From Formicarius rufipectus (lineage: Eukaryota > Chordata > Aves > Passeriformes > Formicariidae), in NCBI GenBank assembly GCA_013399695.1, contig VXAU01004938.1:1943394-2007393 (forward strand): DNA of 64,000 bases. Reading direction: 5' to 3'. The position numbers and the translations under genes are program-made. Under the pieces are notes generated by a model. That model saw nothing but the letters and a program-made list of their open reading frames with translations, was not told the DNA's origin and made no database searches. Position 1 is the first letter of the stretch, and each line of letters opens with the position of its first letter. Below, piece by piece: positions 24,442-39,400 of this stretch.

Positions 24442-27400
24442 CTGTAGTTTCTTCCTCTCTGGAGCCAAAGAGTGGACAGGGTCCTGATTTGAGCATACTA
24501 AGATACCATTCAGCTCTGGGTGGTTTCCATGACATGAAGGATGACATTAGAGGAGATGGTGCTGTTTTGGGAAGCCGTGGGTCAAGTGTGAAGTTGACAG
24601 CATGGGAAAAGAGAAGGTTAGAGAACAGTGGCAGGAAATACAAGCCTTGTAAAAATGGCTGTGTAGAGATGCTGGCAGCTTTTCAGTACTGGTGGATTAC
24701 TATTAATAGACATCACAACTCAGCTTTGTTACAAATATGGCTTGTTGGGGAGTGAGGAGGGGTATGGTCTTCCAAGGGAAGTTTGGAATTTGGGTGTCCA
24801 TGCCAGCCTCTGTCTCTGCATTCACAACTCAATTTCTATTCATTAGATAGATTATACATTCCATGGCAAGGGATCCTTATTTAATATTGTAGCTTTGTGG
24901 CAAAACTGGCCATAACAGGCATTAGGCTTCAGTCTGACAGACAGTGTTTGATGTAATTGCAGGGAGTGTCACTGTCCAGAACTGCCCAGTGTCCCAGTTA
25001 GCTGCTTTCCCCTTGCATGGCTGGTGGCTTATGTTTTTTTGTTAGTTTTTTCCCATTGTATTTGATGGTGATTATAAGAATAGAAGATGAATGACACTGG
25101 CAGATGCCATAGGTGTACAGTGCAAGGAGGCTTTGCAAAGGAACCCTGCTGCATTCTGCCTGTTTTGTTACTGATTGTCATTTTATTACTGATTTTCCAC
25201 TCACAGGTGCAGGTGTGAGCAACTGTCTGGAGAAGATATAGGTGAATGCATTCATTCTGTGAACAAACCAAACTCAAATTCCAGACTTTGGAGGCTAATA
25301 CTGAGTTAACATACTGGATGCTGAAATTAAACTCCTCAATCAATGCAGAACATTAAAATTAAATATTAGTTAGATTTGGTTCTGAGCACTAACTAACTCT
25401 GATTTCAGAAGGTGTTTCTTCCTGACTGCTCAGTGCTTTTGAACACAGGATGTGCCTCTAAACAGGAATAGTACAATTCATGGCCTGAAATAGTAATTCC
25501 ATTATACTGCTCAGCCTCTGATTACATTGCCTTTCAATGCAGAGAAAACTGCTGAAGAGAAAGATTTGTGCTGGAGAGAACAGAACAGAGAGACAACTTG
25601 TACTTTTTCAGCAGTCTGATTCTAAATGTTTCTCCTGAATGCACAGGAAACATGTCAATGTAAATAATGAGAAAGAAATACTGTACTTCACTTTTTATCT
25701 ACTGAAGTTGGGCAATACCTACTGAGCTGGTATACTTGATAAAGCTTTGCTTTCCAAAGCAGTGTGGGTACAGTATGTATGCTCATTTTTCTGATAGGTT
25801 GATGCTAAAACTGTTGCTAAGACAAAATTAACTTTAGTGTCCATGCCATGAATATCACAGCCCACAGTTCTTTCTCTTATTTGTACTTCTTAGCCTTTAA
25901 AATGCTATATAATTTCCTAGCACACCATTTCCTGCAGCTGGAACATCTGGAATTTGAGCAGAGTGGAGTGGCTGCATGTTTCAAATAAAAGTGCTCCATG
26001 CACTTGGTGGGTGTAGGGGAGTAGGGGGATGTGGAGAATTAGTGGCAATCACGGATAAGAAAACCTGTAGTTTTTCAGCTGGGAGGATTCTGACCAGTGA
26101 TGCAATTCTGACCTGGGAAGCTGAGTTTAAGCACTGCCTAAATTACTGGAGAGAGGTCACTGCCATAGCAGTTTCCTGATGTGTCTGCATTCATCAGTAA
26201 ATTTAATAATGGAAATTTTTCTGTGTCACATTTCTAGATATTAATTTCTGTCCAAGACTATTCTTTCAGTTATGACCACATGCTTTAATGTCTGTACCCT
26301 TCTGTACCTCTTATAGTATTAGGGAACAAGAGAAATTGCAATTGAGTTTTTTTTCAGAAGGGCACTGAGCATTGTAGGGCTGGGTTTGCAAGCAGTGCTG
26401 TACATATATCTTCTTAGAAAACACCAAACTGAAAATAATTGCAGCATGAGTGGTCTAATCTTATCTCCATTTTTTAAAATAGCCATTTCTTGTTTGTTGT
26501 TTTTTTTTCTTTCTTTAAAGTCCTTTGTGTACTATGAAGAGGGATGTTAGAGAACCACTTTAGGAAATGAACCTTGCTAATGAAGTACTTCTGTTTCATA
26601 AATTTCAAGATGAAGAAATTTGATCTGACAGATTGCAAGGTGAAGAAGAACAATGAACAGGGCCTGTATCATTTACATGGCTGTCCATGTATTCTCCTTG
26701 AAAGGACAAAAAGAAAGAAATTATTAGAGAGGAACAAAACTGTTATAATAGCATAGATGTTAACACCATGGGCTACATAACGTGATCTGGTTTGTTTTGA
26801 AGGTGAACTTAATGATCAGTGCTGTTTCAGTAAAGGCGAGTGGTGAAACCTAAGGTCACTGGTGATATCAGTTCGTAAATTTACATTCAACCTTCTGTTG
26901 AAATACAGTCATTTCTTAGATGTCATTTCTAGAAGGAAAATTTAGACTAGAAGTCAGCATGTTCCCTACTGAGGCCTTTATTCCAAAACGCAACTAAGAG
27001 GCCAAAATGATTCAGATAATCACTGATACGATTTTACTGTTTGTTTTACTGTTATGGCATTTGGAACATTAATTTTATTACAGGAGCTGGGAATCATAAC
27101 ATTGATAGAAACATAAATGTGTTTTTTTATTTTATTATAAAGCTTTGTTTTAAAAGGCAGTTGTCACAAAATGGTTCACTCTTACATGATGTTAAATGTA
27201 ACAGATTTAGGTGTTGTCAATGATACATCATTTTATGGGGTAAATAACTAAATTAGTTCATACTTTTGTATTCACTCTTCCTGTAAATGACAGCTAAATG
27301 GGAGTAAATTGCCTATCTGTTTCCAAATTTCTGAACGTCAGAGATGCTTGCTAACAGCTCTGCTATTGCTTTGCCTCCCTGCACTATTTATAGTTAATGT

Positions 27401-30400
27401 CAATGCAAGAAGTTGTTTATATCTCAAACTCATTTTCTTCTGGGAAATTAGGGACTTATGTCTCCTTTCTGAAATGACCTTCAGTGTTTCTAACCTACCT
27501 ATGATCAGAAAAAGAGACATATTGCAGTTCCCCAATTTCTATCAGGATTAAAGCTCTGTTGGTCTCCAGAACTGCCCAGTGTGGTTCATGTGGTCTATAA
27601 GGCAGTAATCTCTTTTGCGAAGTTTCTTTCAAACTGCAGTTTTGCAAGCCTGTTATCCCTGATAAATTTTGTAGTTTGCCATCTTCTCACATCTCATGTG
27701 TAAAGATGACTCTAAGAAATAGCTTGTACAATCTACCACTGCTGGTGAAAATAAAGAACATGGAAAATAAAATGTGACTTGCAGAAAAGCTGGAGAATTC
27801 CTATTTATACAATTGCCCTGGATGAGTCACTGAAGTAGAAGTGAGATGACTTGTGATGAGGGAAGCTCACTGGCTCCGAGAGCTTTCATTTCAGTCCCAT
27901 ATGACCCGTTTGGTAGGAGGAACAGGAGATGGGTTGAGAGGTAGGGAAAAACAGTTACTTAAGACTTTCCTCCTCCACAGAGCATCTAGGGGTAAAAGAA
28001 AACAAAACCAAATGCTTGATGTGATTCCTTGATGAGCTTAACAGTTTTGATGAAGGGGGTTGGCTATGGCAGTAGCCTCTGACAATCTTGATTCACAGGA
28101 CAAAGGGAGATCAAGAGACTTGCACCTGGAAAAGGAAATGTTCAATCTTCTTTTTTAATAATTTCAGAGCTGAATTGTATTCTAGATCATAGCACTGATT
28201 AAACATTCTCCTGATTTGGCAGTCGTGAAGGCACCAATAATTCTGGAGTGACAAGAGATAAACTCTCATTACAACAGACAGGCACTATCCTGACAATGTC
28301 TGACGTCAGTGTCATGGCAAGTGGTTGCTGAGAAAGCCACTTAGGAAATAAATTACTTTTGTCAAGGCTTCCTGGTATTAGAGGAACCCCATGGAGAAAT
28401 GATTTTTGAATGCTGCTGTAATGTCTAATGCAGGTCTTGTTTTGCAGGGAATAGGAATATGTTAAAAGCAGCTTTTCTTTTTGGTGTATGGTATATGAAA
28501 GTGCCCACAGTTTCTGAATGGAGCAGGCTTTTTGATTTAAGACTGCTGACAGCATCCTGACAAAGGTGCTTCCTACTTCATGCTTTGGTATTAAAACTCT
28601 CACATTTTCTCATAAGCAGGCTAATGGGTAAAAGGATTACAGTTGTCTCTTAAAGACAGATGCACAGTATTTCCCTAACAGAAGGGATACATCTTGTTTG
28701 AATGCTATTTGTGGGGAAAAAAAAACACAAATCACCACCAGCAGAAAACACTACAAACAGACCACTATCATGCAAGGTGTTACATGTGGGTAACCTCTTT
28801 GGGGATCTGGAGAGCCTGGGGTGAGCCTATCCTGAGGAGCTTGTGAGGCTGATATTTCACTGGGCGCTGATCCAGGATCAAGCACAGCATCTTCTGTGCT
28901 GAGGTCATGGAGATGTTTCTTTGGCTCCACCTTTAGGAAATCTGCAATGTGATCTGCAAGTGAGAGGAAAGAGAGGACACTGTCTTATTAATTGTGTCTC
29001 TTGTATTTTATTGCTGTACAACAATTGTTCACTTTGGGGACTCTCCTGTACAACTGCAGATCTTTCAAAATAGCAATGGAAGGTCTTTGCCACACAGACT
29101 TGTTTTTCTCTGTCCTCATTTTTCAGGTAGTCTGGATAAGGTGGTTGTACATCAGAAACTAAAGTGTAGAGACATCAATAATTTCTTATTTTGTGTCTGT
29201 GTGTATATCACCTCAGCCTCCAGAAAGATTTAATCTGTTTATTGGATCCTGCTTTGCCCTCTCTGCCGATGAGATCTCTCTCCTTTCCTCTTGTTGCTCC
29301 AGCAGAACAGAGCAGATGCACACAGGGGTACTTTAATTGGACTAACAGGAGTGCAACCAGAAAAACACTCCTAGAGGAAAAAGGAGCCCTACCTCTCAAG
29401 AGGGACTAAATGGACATCCATGTCCTTCAGTTCATTGACTCTCAAGAGAAGGAATAAGAAGGGGAGGGAGGAAAGAAAGAGGGGAAGAACTGAGGCTGTA
29501 GAAGGCATGAGATTCCCAGAAAGGACCTTCAGGGTGGGAGAGCAGTCTGCTAGAGCACAAGGGAGAAAACCTGAAATGTAAACGCAGGGATGTCTCAGCT
29601 CTACTGGCCACATCTTTTGTGACAGAGCCTGGCCTTCCTGAGCAAGAGCCTCTGTCAAGGGGTGATAATTTCAGTCTGCTGACAAACTAAAGACCTAAAA
29701 AAAAAAAAGAAATAGTGTTGTATGCAGCTAGTTTAATTGGATTTTGTGCTATTATTTGTATTGCTGATTGAACTGCACAGGTTACTGCATCTGCAGTAGC
29801 TTCCTGACATTTTTGCTCTTGGATGCTTTCCAAAATCTGATTGCTTACATTATTCCTCTATCCATCTTTTCTTCTTAAAAAAAAATAAAAATCCTGCAGA
29901 ACAGAGTCCATGTGAAAATAGCTATGGAAGTGGATTAGCTCACTTCTGTGAATTTTCTTATGTGTTCCTTTACTGCTGTAATCATGGAGGAAGTGGAGCA
30001 GTATGAATGGGGAAGTATTAGAGAGAAACAACATGATTAAGATGGGGGGAGATCTTCGAAGGTCATCTTCTGTCTTGGTGGGAGGATGAGGAGGAGTCAG
30101 AAGGCAGCTAAGTGTGGGAAGCAGGAGTCTTGCTGTGGTTTTAGTAGGTTGTCCAGATGGAAGGCATCACTTAGTGTCTGTTGAGTTTACAAATCCTGAA
30201 TCATGTGTCATTTGAATGGATGCAAAGATAGGGAAATGAGAAGAGCTGCAGAGAGTTAATAATGTCTTTATTCAAAAATTTTTTAGACATTTGGTGATAG
30301 GAAGAAGTGAAAAAGGCAGTAAGAGGCAAGATTATCATTCTTGCAATTCTGCAATTCTCTGATGAAAGCTGTAAGCAGCAACATGAACTTTTAGCTTTGT

Positions 30401-33400
30401 CACCCCCACTGAAACAGTTTTGTCAATGACTCTTCTCTGAGCTGTGATGACTGACTAAATAATCGTTTCTTCTGTGTGAGTGATGAACTGAAGCACTGAT
30501 GAATAAACAAGAATGTCAACTCTATGAAGACAGAGACACAGATAAAGTGCTTCCTGTCAGTCTCTTTTGCGAAGTCTTAAGTTGTAAATGGGGAAATGGG
30601 TCACAAAAGAATAGTCAGTCCAGCTGTGCTAGTGACTAGTGAACAAAATGAGAAGAGAAAGTCAAATCTTCTTTGGACCAACATGGCTGTCTACAAATCT
30701 AGCCTCAAATACCTACTGTCAGTAAAAGTTTAAAATCCTGATATTTGACTGATGATCTCCTTTGCAGTGCAAGCACAAACTTCATCCTAAAGCTTTGAAA
30801 ATCCCTCCCCTGAAAACCTTGTGAGTGTTCTTTGTGGAAGAAGCAGCCCCTCAGTGTTATGAGACGTCATGCGATACACACTGAATGCATGCATGCCAAA
30901 GGGTTTCTTGGCATTAAATTGATTTGTGTTATCTCACTCCCTGCAGCCATTGAAAAAGACACTGAATTTGCCCCCTAATGACGTGAAGGTCTCAATTATA
31001 CATTTAATTCCTACATGGAAGACACTTTGGCAGAAAATACAGTTAATGTATGATTATTTTGAAACGCAAAGGCATTTTGATTAATAAGAAGGAAGTAAAG
31101 AAATCATATCATCAGGTGGCAGTGGGAGCAATTTGGGAATTCTGCTTTTGGTTAGATTTTTTTGCTAGCTGCCTTTTTTTTTTTTTTCCCTTTTACTAAT
31201 TAATATCTGCTAAAATCTTCATTTTAAAGAAATCTCTACTGGCACTGTAGCAGATTTAGAAGATCAGAGTTACAATGAAAAAAACACACAGAAGTTGTGA
31301 TTTGCTGCAGTACAATTTTCTCTTATGCTACTGATGCATTTTCCCTGTCATTAAAATTCTGCTGCTGCTGTTTGAGAGGGGGAAAATCCTGAAATGGCTG
31401 AAAAAAGGCAGTGAGCATTTTTTAATCTTTATGCTTCTAAAAGATATTATATGTAATGCTGGGAGTAAAAAATACTCTTACAAAAGCAAGTTTAGCAGAT
31501 GCCAGGTTCAGCTGGCAGCTGACCCAATCACACAGTTTATTGAGAAAATAAACTGCTCAGTATTTGCTGTAGGACACATTGTGCAGGTAGGGCAGGGTTG
31601 TGTTTCACCAGCTATCTGTGCTCCACTCTTAGTCTTGATTTTGTAACAGAGCAGCTGATCAAAATGGTTGTAGTTTGCTGATGGTGATAATCAGTCAATA
31701 GTTTTAACTCTGCATTATCCTCAGTGCAACATTTTCCTTTGCTGGGTATGGGCAGTGGTGCCTATTGTGTCCATGTGGTTGTGCAGCTCCCACCTTTGTC
31801 CACAGGAGTAGATCTTGATGGAGTTCTGTGCCCTAGCACGTGAAGACCTGGGTCCGGTTGGCATCTTCAGCAGATGCTTAATGGAGGGGAAGCAACTCGA
31901 TTCCAATTTGGCACTCATTCGGTGAATTCTCTTTTCATGTGCTTTGACTGTTATTTTGAATTTGCTCCTTTTTCATCCATTATAGCCATTTTACAGAAAA
32001 TGGCTTCCTTTGTTTTTCTTCTCTAAAAGCTTACTGTATTCATATATGAATCAAGTGAGAATTACCACATTTCTTTTTTCCAGATGGCCTATGTTTGAAA
32101 GGATGAAAGATAAGATTGATAAATGTACGGATTAAAAAAAAAATCAATTTCTGTTGGTTTTAAAGATTCTTTTATGGCTCCTGAGCCATCCTTGTCTCTT
32201 TTGGTTTTCCTTCCTGAGGCAATTGAAAAGTAAATGTCTGTTGACTTTTCCTAATCTGCCTCCAATCAACGATAGCTCTAAATCCTTTTAATGGGACTAT
32301 TTTCCCTTAGAAAAGTGCAGACTGATCTAAGTAGGAGTGTGTTGTATTTCCTGGTTGAAAAGGTGTGTACTTTTCCTGAAAAAGTATAGAAGAATTCTTT
32401 GGCTTTCTTGTTCCAGTTAGGTTCCATGTTGTAAGTTGCTGTTATGTTACCTATTTACTATTTAGCATGAAGAGAATCAAAAGGATGTCATCAAAATAAT
32501 TAGTCTTTTTGTTTCATCATAACAGTGTCTTGAAAAGATCTGTGATTATTCTGTTCCTTCTCTACTCTGCCTGTCCTTCCACTTCCCTCCCAAATTCCGG
32601 TTTTCTTTAAAGTTTTATTGCTCATTTTTATTTTAAAATATACATATATAGGGATATATTAAGGGATAGAGATTTTGGTTCCTGAAGAGCTGTTTTTTTT
32701 CTTTTTCACATCTAGCAATTGATTTTCACATGGTGGAATTTAAAATGTCACTGGCCCTATCAGCTTTTCACTAAGTTATATAACTTCTTGGTTTCTCAGC
32801 ACTCTGTAAAGATGAAATGCAGTAGCTGCAGCACAAATGAAGATGTCAGTTCTCATGCATAAAATACTGTATATATCCTTTATTCACTTGTATGTTAACA
32901 TACTATTTTTTATAGGAGCAGGTGACTAATTTGTACCATATTAACATTAAAAGCTTTATATTCTCAGCATATAGGGACTATTATGATTTACTGAATTCCA
33001 AGCCTTTTTTTTTTTCTGCAGTACATATACAACAGAATAAATGTAATGGAAGGTCAAGAAACTCTGTATTTTGTTAACATAAATTATGAGTACTACAGTG
33101 TTCTAAATATCTATCATCTGGGCACCCAGTTATCTTTGAAAAGCTGAGGGACTGGATCCACAGGCAGTCACTGTACTGATCAGTACCAAGACAGACACTA
33201 GACTGGTGTATGTAATTCATATTCCTGCTGCCAAGCAGGAAGAAGCTTTCTGTCTGATTTTAGGTATCTCCAGATTAATCTCTGTGTGATTTAAAATATT
33301 TCTATAAAAATACAAACCTGGCATTAATCTTACAGCCAAATTAAGTCTGTTCAATCTGGAGTTGGTTTACAAAACCGCGCATTTTTTTCTAGAGGAAAGT

Positions 33401-36400
33401 ATTATTTTAGATAAAATTTGTGAAGCATATGAATTTCCCAATCCAAAGTTTGACTACTTCTGTGTTTAGACTTTGGTGGAATGTTGAGGTTTTTTTGACC
33501 ATAAGCTATTATAAAAGTGGAAATCTTGACTGCACAAAATCCTGTGCTTTCACAGTCTCTGTTGAAGCAGCTGGGCACAGGTATTTATGCTGACAGGGTT
33601 TCAAGGAGTGTACACTGCGTGGCACGTGCAGCTGGAGCAGAGCCATCCATCCATTCAGTACCACAGCAGGCAGGAGCAGGGGGTGCCTGTTGGTCCTTCC
33701 TGCCTGTGCTCAGTGAAGGCAGGTAGCAAGCAGTGTCTGTGTCCCTTCTGGATGGGCAGGAGAGTGAGGAACTTTATTGCCTGTTCATTTTCCTATTTGT
33801 TTGAGTTTATTGTAAGGATTTACACAGGTTTTAATAGGTGTGTTTTGCAGGCTACTAGCATAGTTAAGAAGCTATCCCCAAATTTACTGGGATGTGAACT
33901 AAGTCTATATATATGCAGAGAGCTCTTGAACTACTTGGAGGGCACAGATTCTAATCTCTTAATTTTGTTTTCGGTTGTTTTATCTTCCTAAATTCTTCCT
34001 CTTTCTCATGTTTTTCACATGTGAGTCAGAAGTTTTACCTTTCTGTTCATAATAACAATTAGCAAGGCTTAGCCATAATATTTTGATTTTCTAATAGTTA
34101 CTTTTCATAGATTAGCTGAGGAAAAAAACACACATTGTGAGGTTAAATACATCTTGAAATCCTGCCAGTGCTTCTTGAAAAGAAAATGTGATTTACTGAT
34201 TCTCATTTTGCATTTGGACGAAAAGCCTCTGATTTATCTGGTAGGGCTTCTAAAATCTTGACAGTTTTATTGCATACATCTAAATGCAGCATCCGTGTTT
34301 TAGCCTGTATGCTGTTTCCTTACAAATTCTGATCAGGTGGTTGTTTAACAGTTCTACCTTGGAGCTGAGCTCTAGTTAGGAAGCTAAATACACAAATGTT
34401 TCCAAACTTACTTGCCTCATTTAACATACTGTGGCCTCATTTGTCTCCTGGGCTCTGTTTTTGATCACTTCCAACTGTTTAAATTTCTCCTGAGCTGCTT
34501 TTTTTTTTTCATACTGTCAGACCCTAACTCCTTGTCTCCTGTACTTTCTCTGTTCATCCACCCATCAAGGTTTATGTCTGATCATGGGCATCTTAAACTG
34601 GCAAGGCCAGAGTAGCCTTGAGGTGCTCTTTGTTCTGGGCTAGAGGTGAAAAAAGCCTCACTGTGTCTTCGAAAGTGACAGTACAGTGCTTTTTGATCAG
34701 ATTCTTCCTTAATTAATGTCATTTACTATGATGCCTGTAGATTGCCAGTGTCTGGCAGTAGGTGTAGCTACAGTGCTTATAACAATTCTGCTCTCTGGGC
34801 TTATTGATTTAAAAATTATAATAAAAAATGCTGCAGGACAACTGTGTTCTACAAGCTCTTGTTTCTTGTCCAACTCTATTTTGTATCGTTGTGAGCAGGA
34901 AACAAAAATGGAAAAAGATTGTTGTTTGTCATATGCATAAATCTAAATGGTGGTTCAAGGGAAACTTCATCCTCTTCCACTGATGAGGACATGTCTTTAC
35001 TTCAGTGTAAAACCAAATTATGGTTTTAGACTGTCTTCTTGAATCTCTGTATGTGTTGCCTGTAAGTCCCACCTGCAAAAGGAAAAAGGAATAAGCAGTG
35101 GTGACTCCCTTTGTGGTGTGCATGAGCAGGAGCTGCAGCCTGGGCAATAGTGGCATCAGCTATTGGTGCCACTGCACAAGCATAGGTGGCTCCCTGGGAG
35201 TGCCGCTTGTCTGCCCTTTCCTGTTCTTCCTTTCTCTCCCTCACTGTCTCCCCCCATCTGCAGGTGAATGGTCAAGAAGACCCAGTCTTCTTAAAATTAG
35301 TCACTTCTTTCAGGATGTTGCCATGTTTCTGCAGAGTTTGTGAAGACAGCTCTCTGGAGTGTCTTCTCTCAACTTCTTGTTGGGAGGTTGTTCCTTCCTG
35401 CTTGATCCACCAAGGCTGTAAACGTCAAGCAGTTCATCTGTAAGGCTCTGAGACAGAAAGAATAAAACACTTGCTTATTGCAGTGTGCGGACCCAGAAGC
35501 CATGGTCCAAAAAATGCTCCTCGTGCCCCTGAAAGAGTGCCATTACTGAAGACACAACTACTCAAATATCACTGACCCAAGACAGTTCATTCAAGCACAG
35601 GAGCACGGATGCAGGATGTATCCTGAAAAAAAAGTAAGGAAAAAGCTGAAAGGGGTCATTTCTCTCTGGTGTTGCACAGGAATGTTTTGCTTTCCAGGAG
35701 TTGCACCTTAAGGAAAGGATATGAATAGGCTTGTATCATCCTGGGCACTCACTTGCCAACCTCAGGCATCAACTTCCTCATGTTTATTAATGCAGTTTCT
35801 TACTAGGCTTCTAGATGCTGTCAACATAAGTAAAGAGGTTTAATATTAAAGTGTTTATGTGGTGTAGTGGCTTGGTAGATAACTCTACAGAAGGATGTGA
35901 GCTATCTCCTCTCCACTCAGCATGTGCATGTTTCTACTGAGCTGACTGGTCTTTGGCAAGCTGTGACCTGCTTCCATGGATGGTTCAAGGAATATGGCTC
36001 TGCCATATGGCGATGCTGAAAAGAGCCCAGGTACCCTAAGTCCTGCAAAAGGGGATATTTCTTTTTACTACTGACATAAAAATTGACAGCTAGAGATTTA
36101 CACCACACAGGGATGATATCTCTTGATAAGCAATACTGTGCATTAATGGTCACCTTTTGCTGGTGGCATCAGGCTTAAAGACGCTGTGGAATCAGGGCCC
36201 GTGTCAGGAAGTAGAGACTCAGAAATACACAACTAGTTTATTAAAGACTAAGCAGTAACACACTTTATCATGCTGCTCTCTATTTTAATTTAATTGAATG
36301 ACAAGATTTGTCAGGAGAAAATTCAGCTTCTGAGAAAATGCTGACAAACTTGATAACTGCAGTACTTAATGTCAAGTTTGGTTTATTAAACACAGCTTAA

Positions 36401-39400
36401 AAATTAAACCTTCAGTCTGTAGGTAATGAAATGAACTTTCCTCTGATTTTTAAAAAAAACCAACAAACATTTTTCAGTATTTATTGACATCATTGCTACG
36501 GATATAAAATAAGGGCTCCCCTCCTTTCTTAAGCAGTTTCCTTATGTTAAAGTTTTACTATGTGGTATAGAAATAGGATATAGATTTTTATGATAGGAAA
36601 AAACTAAAAAATATATTCTGTTATTTAAATATTTAAAATATATATGGATGTTTTAAGGGATACACTTTTTTTACAGGCCTGCATATTTATAGAAATATGA
36701 ATTATGTAAGTTCTGGAGAACATGTTTATTTGTTCTGTCACAGTCGCAAGTGCAACACCCACCCTGCCTGCTGGAAGTGGAGGCCACAGGGACACCTGTG
36801 CCACCTTCGACAGCCCACAGCCCTGACACAAGGCACAGACATGGCCTTCAGGCCACCTTCAGCAGTAGGTCTGGTGGTGACAACATTTTGTGTAGTCCAG
36901 AAGTGCCTTATTTTCAGTAAATGGGAGAAATCAAAATAAATTGTGGCACTTTTATTGAAGACAGGTATTTTAAAATAGTGGACATCTGCTAGCTAAATCT
37001 TTGGTGGCGTCCAGCAGCCAGTGACATGCTTTGATCATTGGGTCATCAAAGCACAGTGGCTTGGTAATGGGAGCAGAAAACAAGATTATAAGGGAGGACC
37101 TGAAAGGATCCAGGGCTAAGTCATCTCAAGAGGCAAGAGGGAATTGCATTTGTAATGCAACTTGAAAAGAGAAGTTGGCTGTTGTAGTTCTTAGATCATA
37201 GTTCTTAGTCTAAAATGAAAGATAAGATGAGGAGAAAACTGGACTGATGGGAATGAAGAGGGACTCAATGGCCCTGATAAAGTTTGTAGGAATTATCCAT
37301 TGTGAGCCCATATCCAATTTAAAAAGATATACTCAGGATAAATACCAGCAGTGCCTCCTGCTTACAGCTCTACAGACTTAGAATTTACTAATTTTCTGTC
37401 CCCACAGTTAGGGAAAGTTGAAATTATTGTTGAAATTTCAAACATTCTCATAGTATAAAAAGCTTTAATATTCTTGGAGGGTTTTCTTTCTCCTCTTTTG
37501 TCATAGTTTGTTGTTCCCAGAATACATTTGCTAGGGTTCAGCTTGATCAGTTTGGGTTCAGTGGAACCCAATATGCTTGTCTGAACCACTTCATTCTCTC
37601 TTGGGGCTGCTCATGCCCTGGTTCTCACTCCTGGGGCTCTCACTGCTCAGTCCAGCAGAGCTTCCCCCAGTGCACGGTCCCTTCTGCAGCCAAGCTGATG
37701 CATCATCTGTGCTTGTGGGCTGTGCCTGGAGGGTGAAGGCATAAAGAAATGTCTTTACAACCTTTACACTCTTGGAGACACAAAGTAAAAAGTTGATGAA
37801 AATGTTCCTCCTACTACCACAAAACTGAGAAACAAAATAGTTGTGTGGGTTTTCCGTTTGTTTTTAAATAAGTAAGCACTCTTTCACGACCTCTCTGTTC
37901 TGATGTATGTTTCTCCTTTATATACAGATTCTCAGGACAACCCGTTCTTAGTCAGTTTATCAAGGGGCATTGCTTACTTTTTAGGATGACAAGTCATGAA
38001 AACATGTATGCTCAAGATAGCATTTTCTTAATAGGTGCAATTAACAGATTTTCCATTTCCAGTTGCATCTGTTGGGACTTTAAGAGGGCTCTGGATCTGT
38101 CTGTGTGGCTGCAGTGTCTGAATGAACAGAGTATGGGCTGGCAGCCCCAGTCAGTCCCCTGGGCCATTCTTGAAACTCTGGAGAAAATGCCAGTAGCTGC
38201 TTTGCCATTTTACAAACTCTGGATGAAAAGAGAAAGCTGGTTGGAGTTAGTCAGAGCTCAGTGCTTAGCACAGGAGGGTCTCCTGCCAGAAGGGTTTTGT
38301 CTTGTTTAAATATAAAATATTCCTGTGTCTTTGAAGATGTTTCTCTCCTGTCTAATAAGAGCTTGGCTAACCTGGTTTATGAGTCAGAAATGCAAAAAAA
38401 GACAAGAATTTTTTTTAAACCTGTATTAACGTGTTTTCAGTGGAGGATGCGGTGCATATATGAAATAATACTCAAAGAAGCTAGCCAATATAAAGCTCAT
38501 TTTATACTGCCTATATGTTTTCTGCACGTTTCACTAAAATTCTAAAATGATAGTTAGTATTCAAAATACTTGAGTTATGTGTAAGTTGAAAGGCAAAAAT
38601 TCAATTCTGCTCTGGCAGTTATGATGAAAGATTCCCATTTTGCCTAGTTTCTAACTTGCCTTTGAAAAATTCAGTGCTTCCACAGAGATCTATCGGATAT
38701 TACTATATCCTGCAGAACACTCTGACAACCAATTTATGTTCCTAGCAAGGAGAAATATTTTAGTGTCCTCAGGGAGACTTTGCCCACAGGGCACTTCAAC
38801 CTCAATATGGGGATGAATCTTGTGGCTCAAGTAAGACAAGAGGACATTCCATTTGGGAAGGGGCATGAGGAGAGTTTGGGTGATTTCTTGTGAGATTTGT
38901 GCTTCTACTGCCCTGGACTGACCCCTCCTCAGCCCCATGATCTGCTGGCAGGTCACAGAGCATGCACTGTCTGCAGCTTGTCTTAATGCTCATACTAAAG
39001 GCAGAGACTCTCTTGATTGCTGCACCTCTGGCCCCAGGGCTGGCACTCACAGCTGCCAAACAGCACTGTGGAGCAAGGCAGTGGATGTCAGGGTGTGACA
39101 GGGGAGGCTGCCCAGCTGCAGAAGTCCAGAACCAAAGGACCCCACTTGCCTGGACACACTGCAACCATTGGGCTGTTGTATCTGCCTGGGCTCAGATGCT
39201 CCTGGCTAGATCTCACTCACTGTTTATTATCTTTTCTCTTTCACAAAACACCTTTATACCTCACTGAATTTTCAGTGATGTGATTTCTCATGGAATAGAG
39301 AAAATAATGATGTATACATTAGGTTTATATTTTGAAAGAAGTCTTTAAGTTGTTTCAAGTTGTATAAGCTACTGGACAGGCAGAAGAATGTACAGATTTG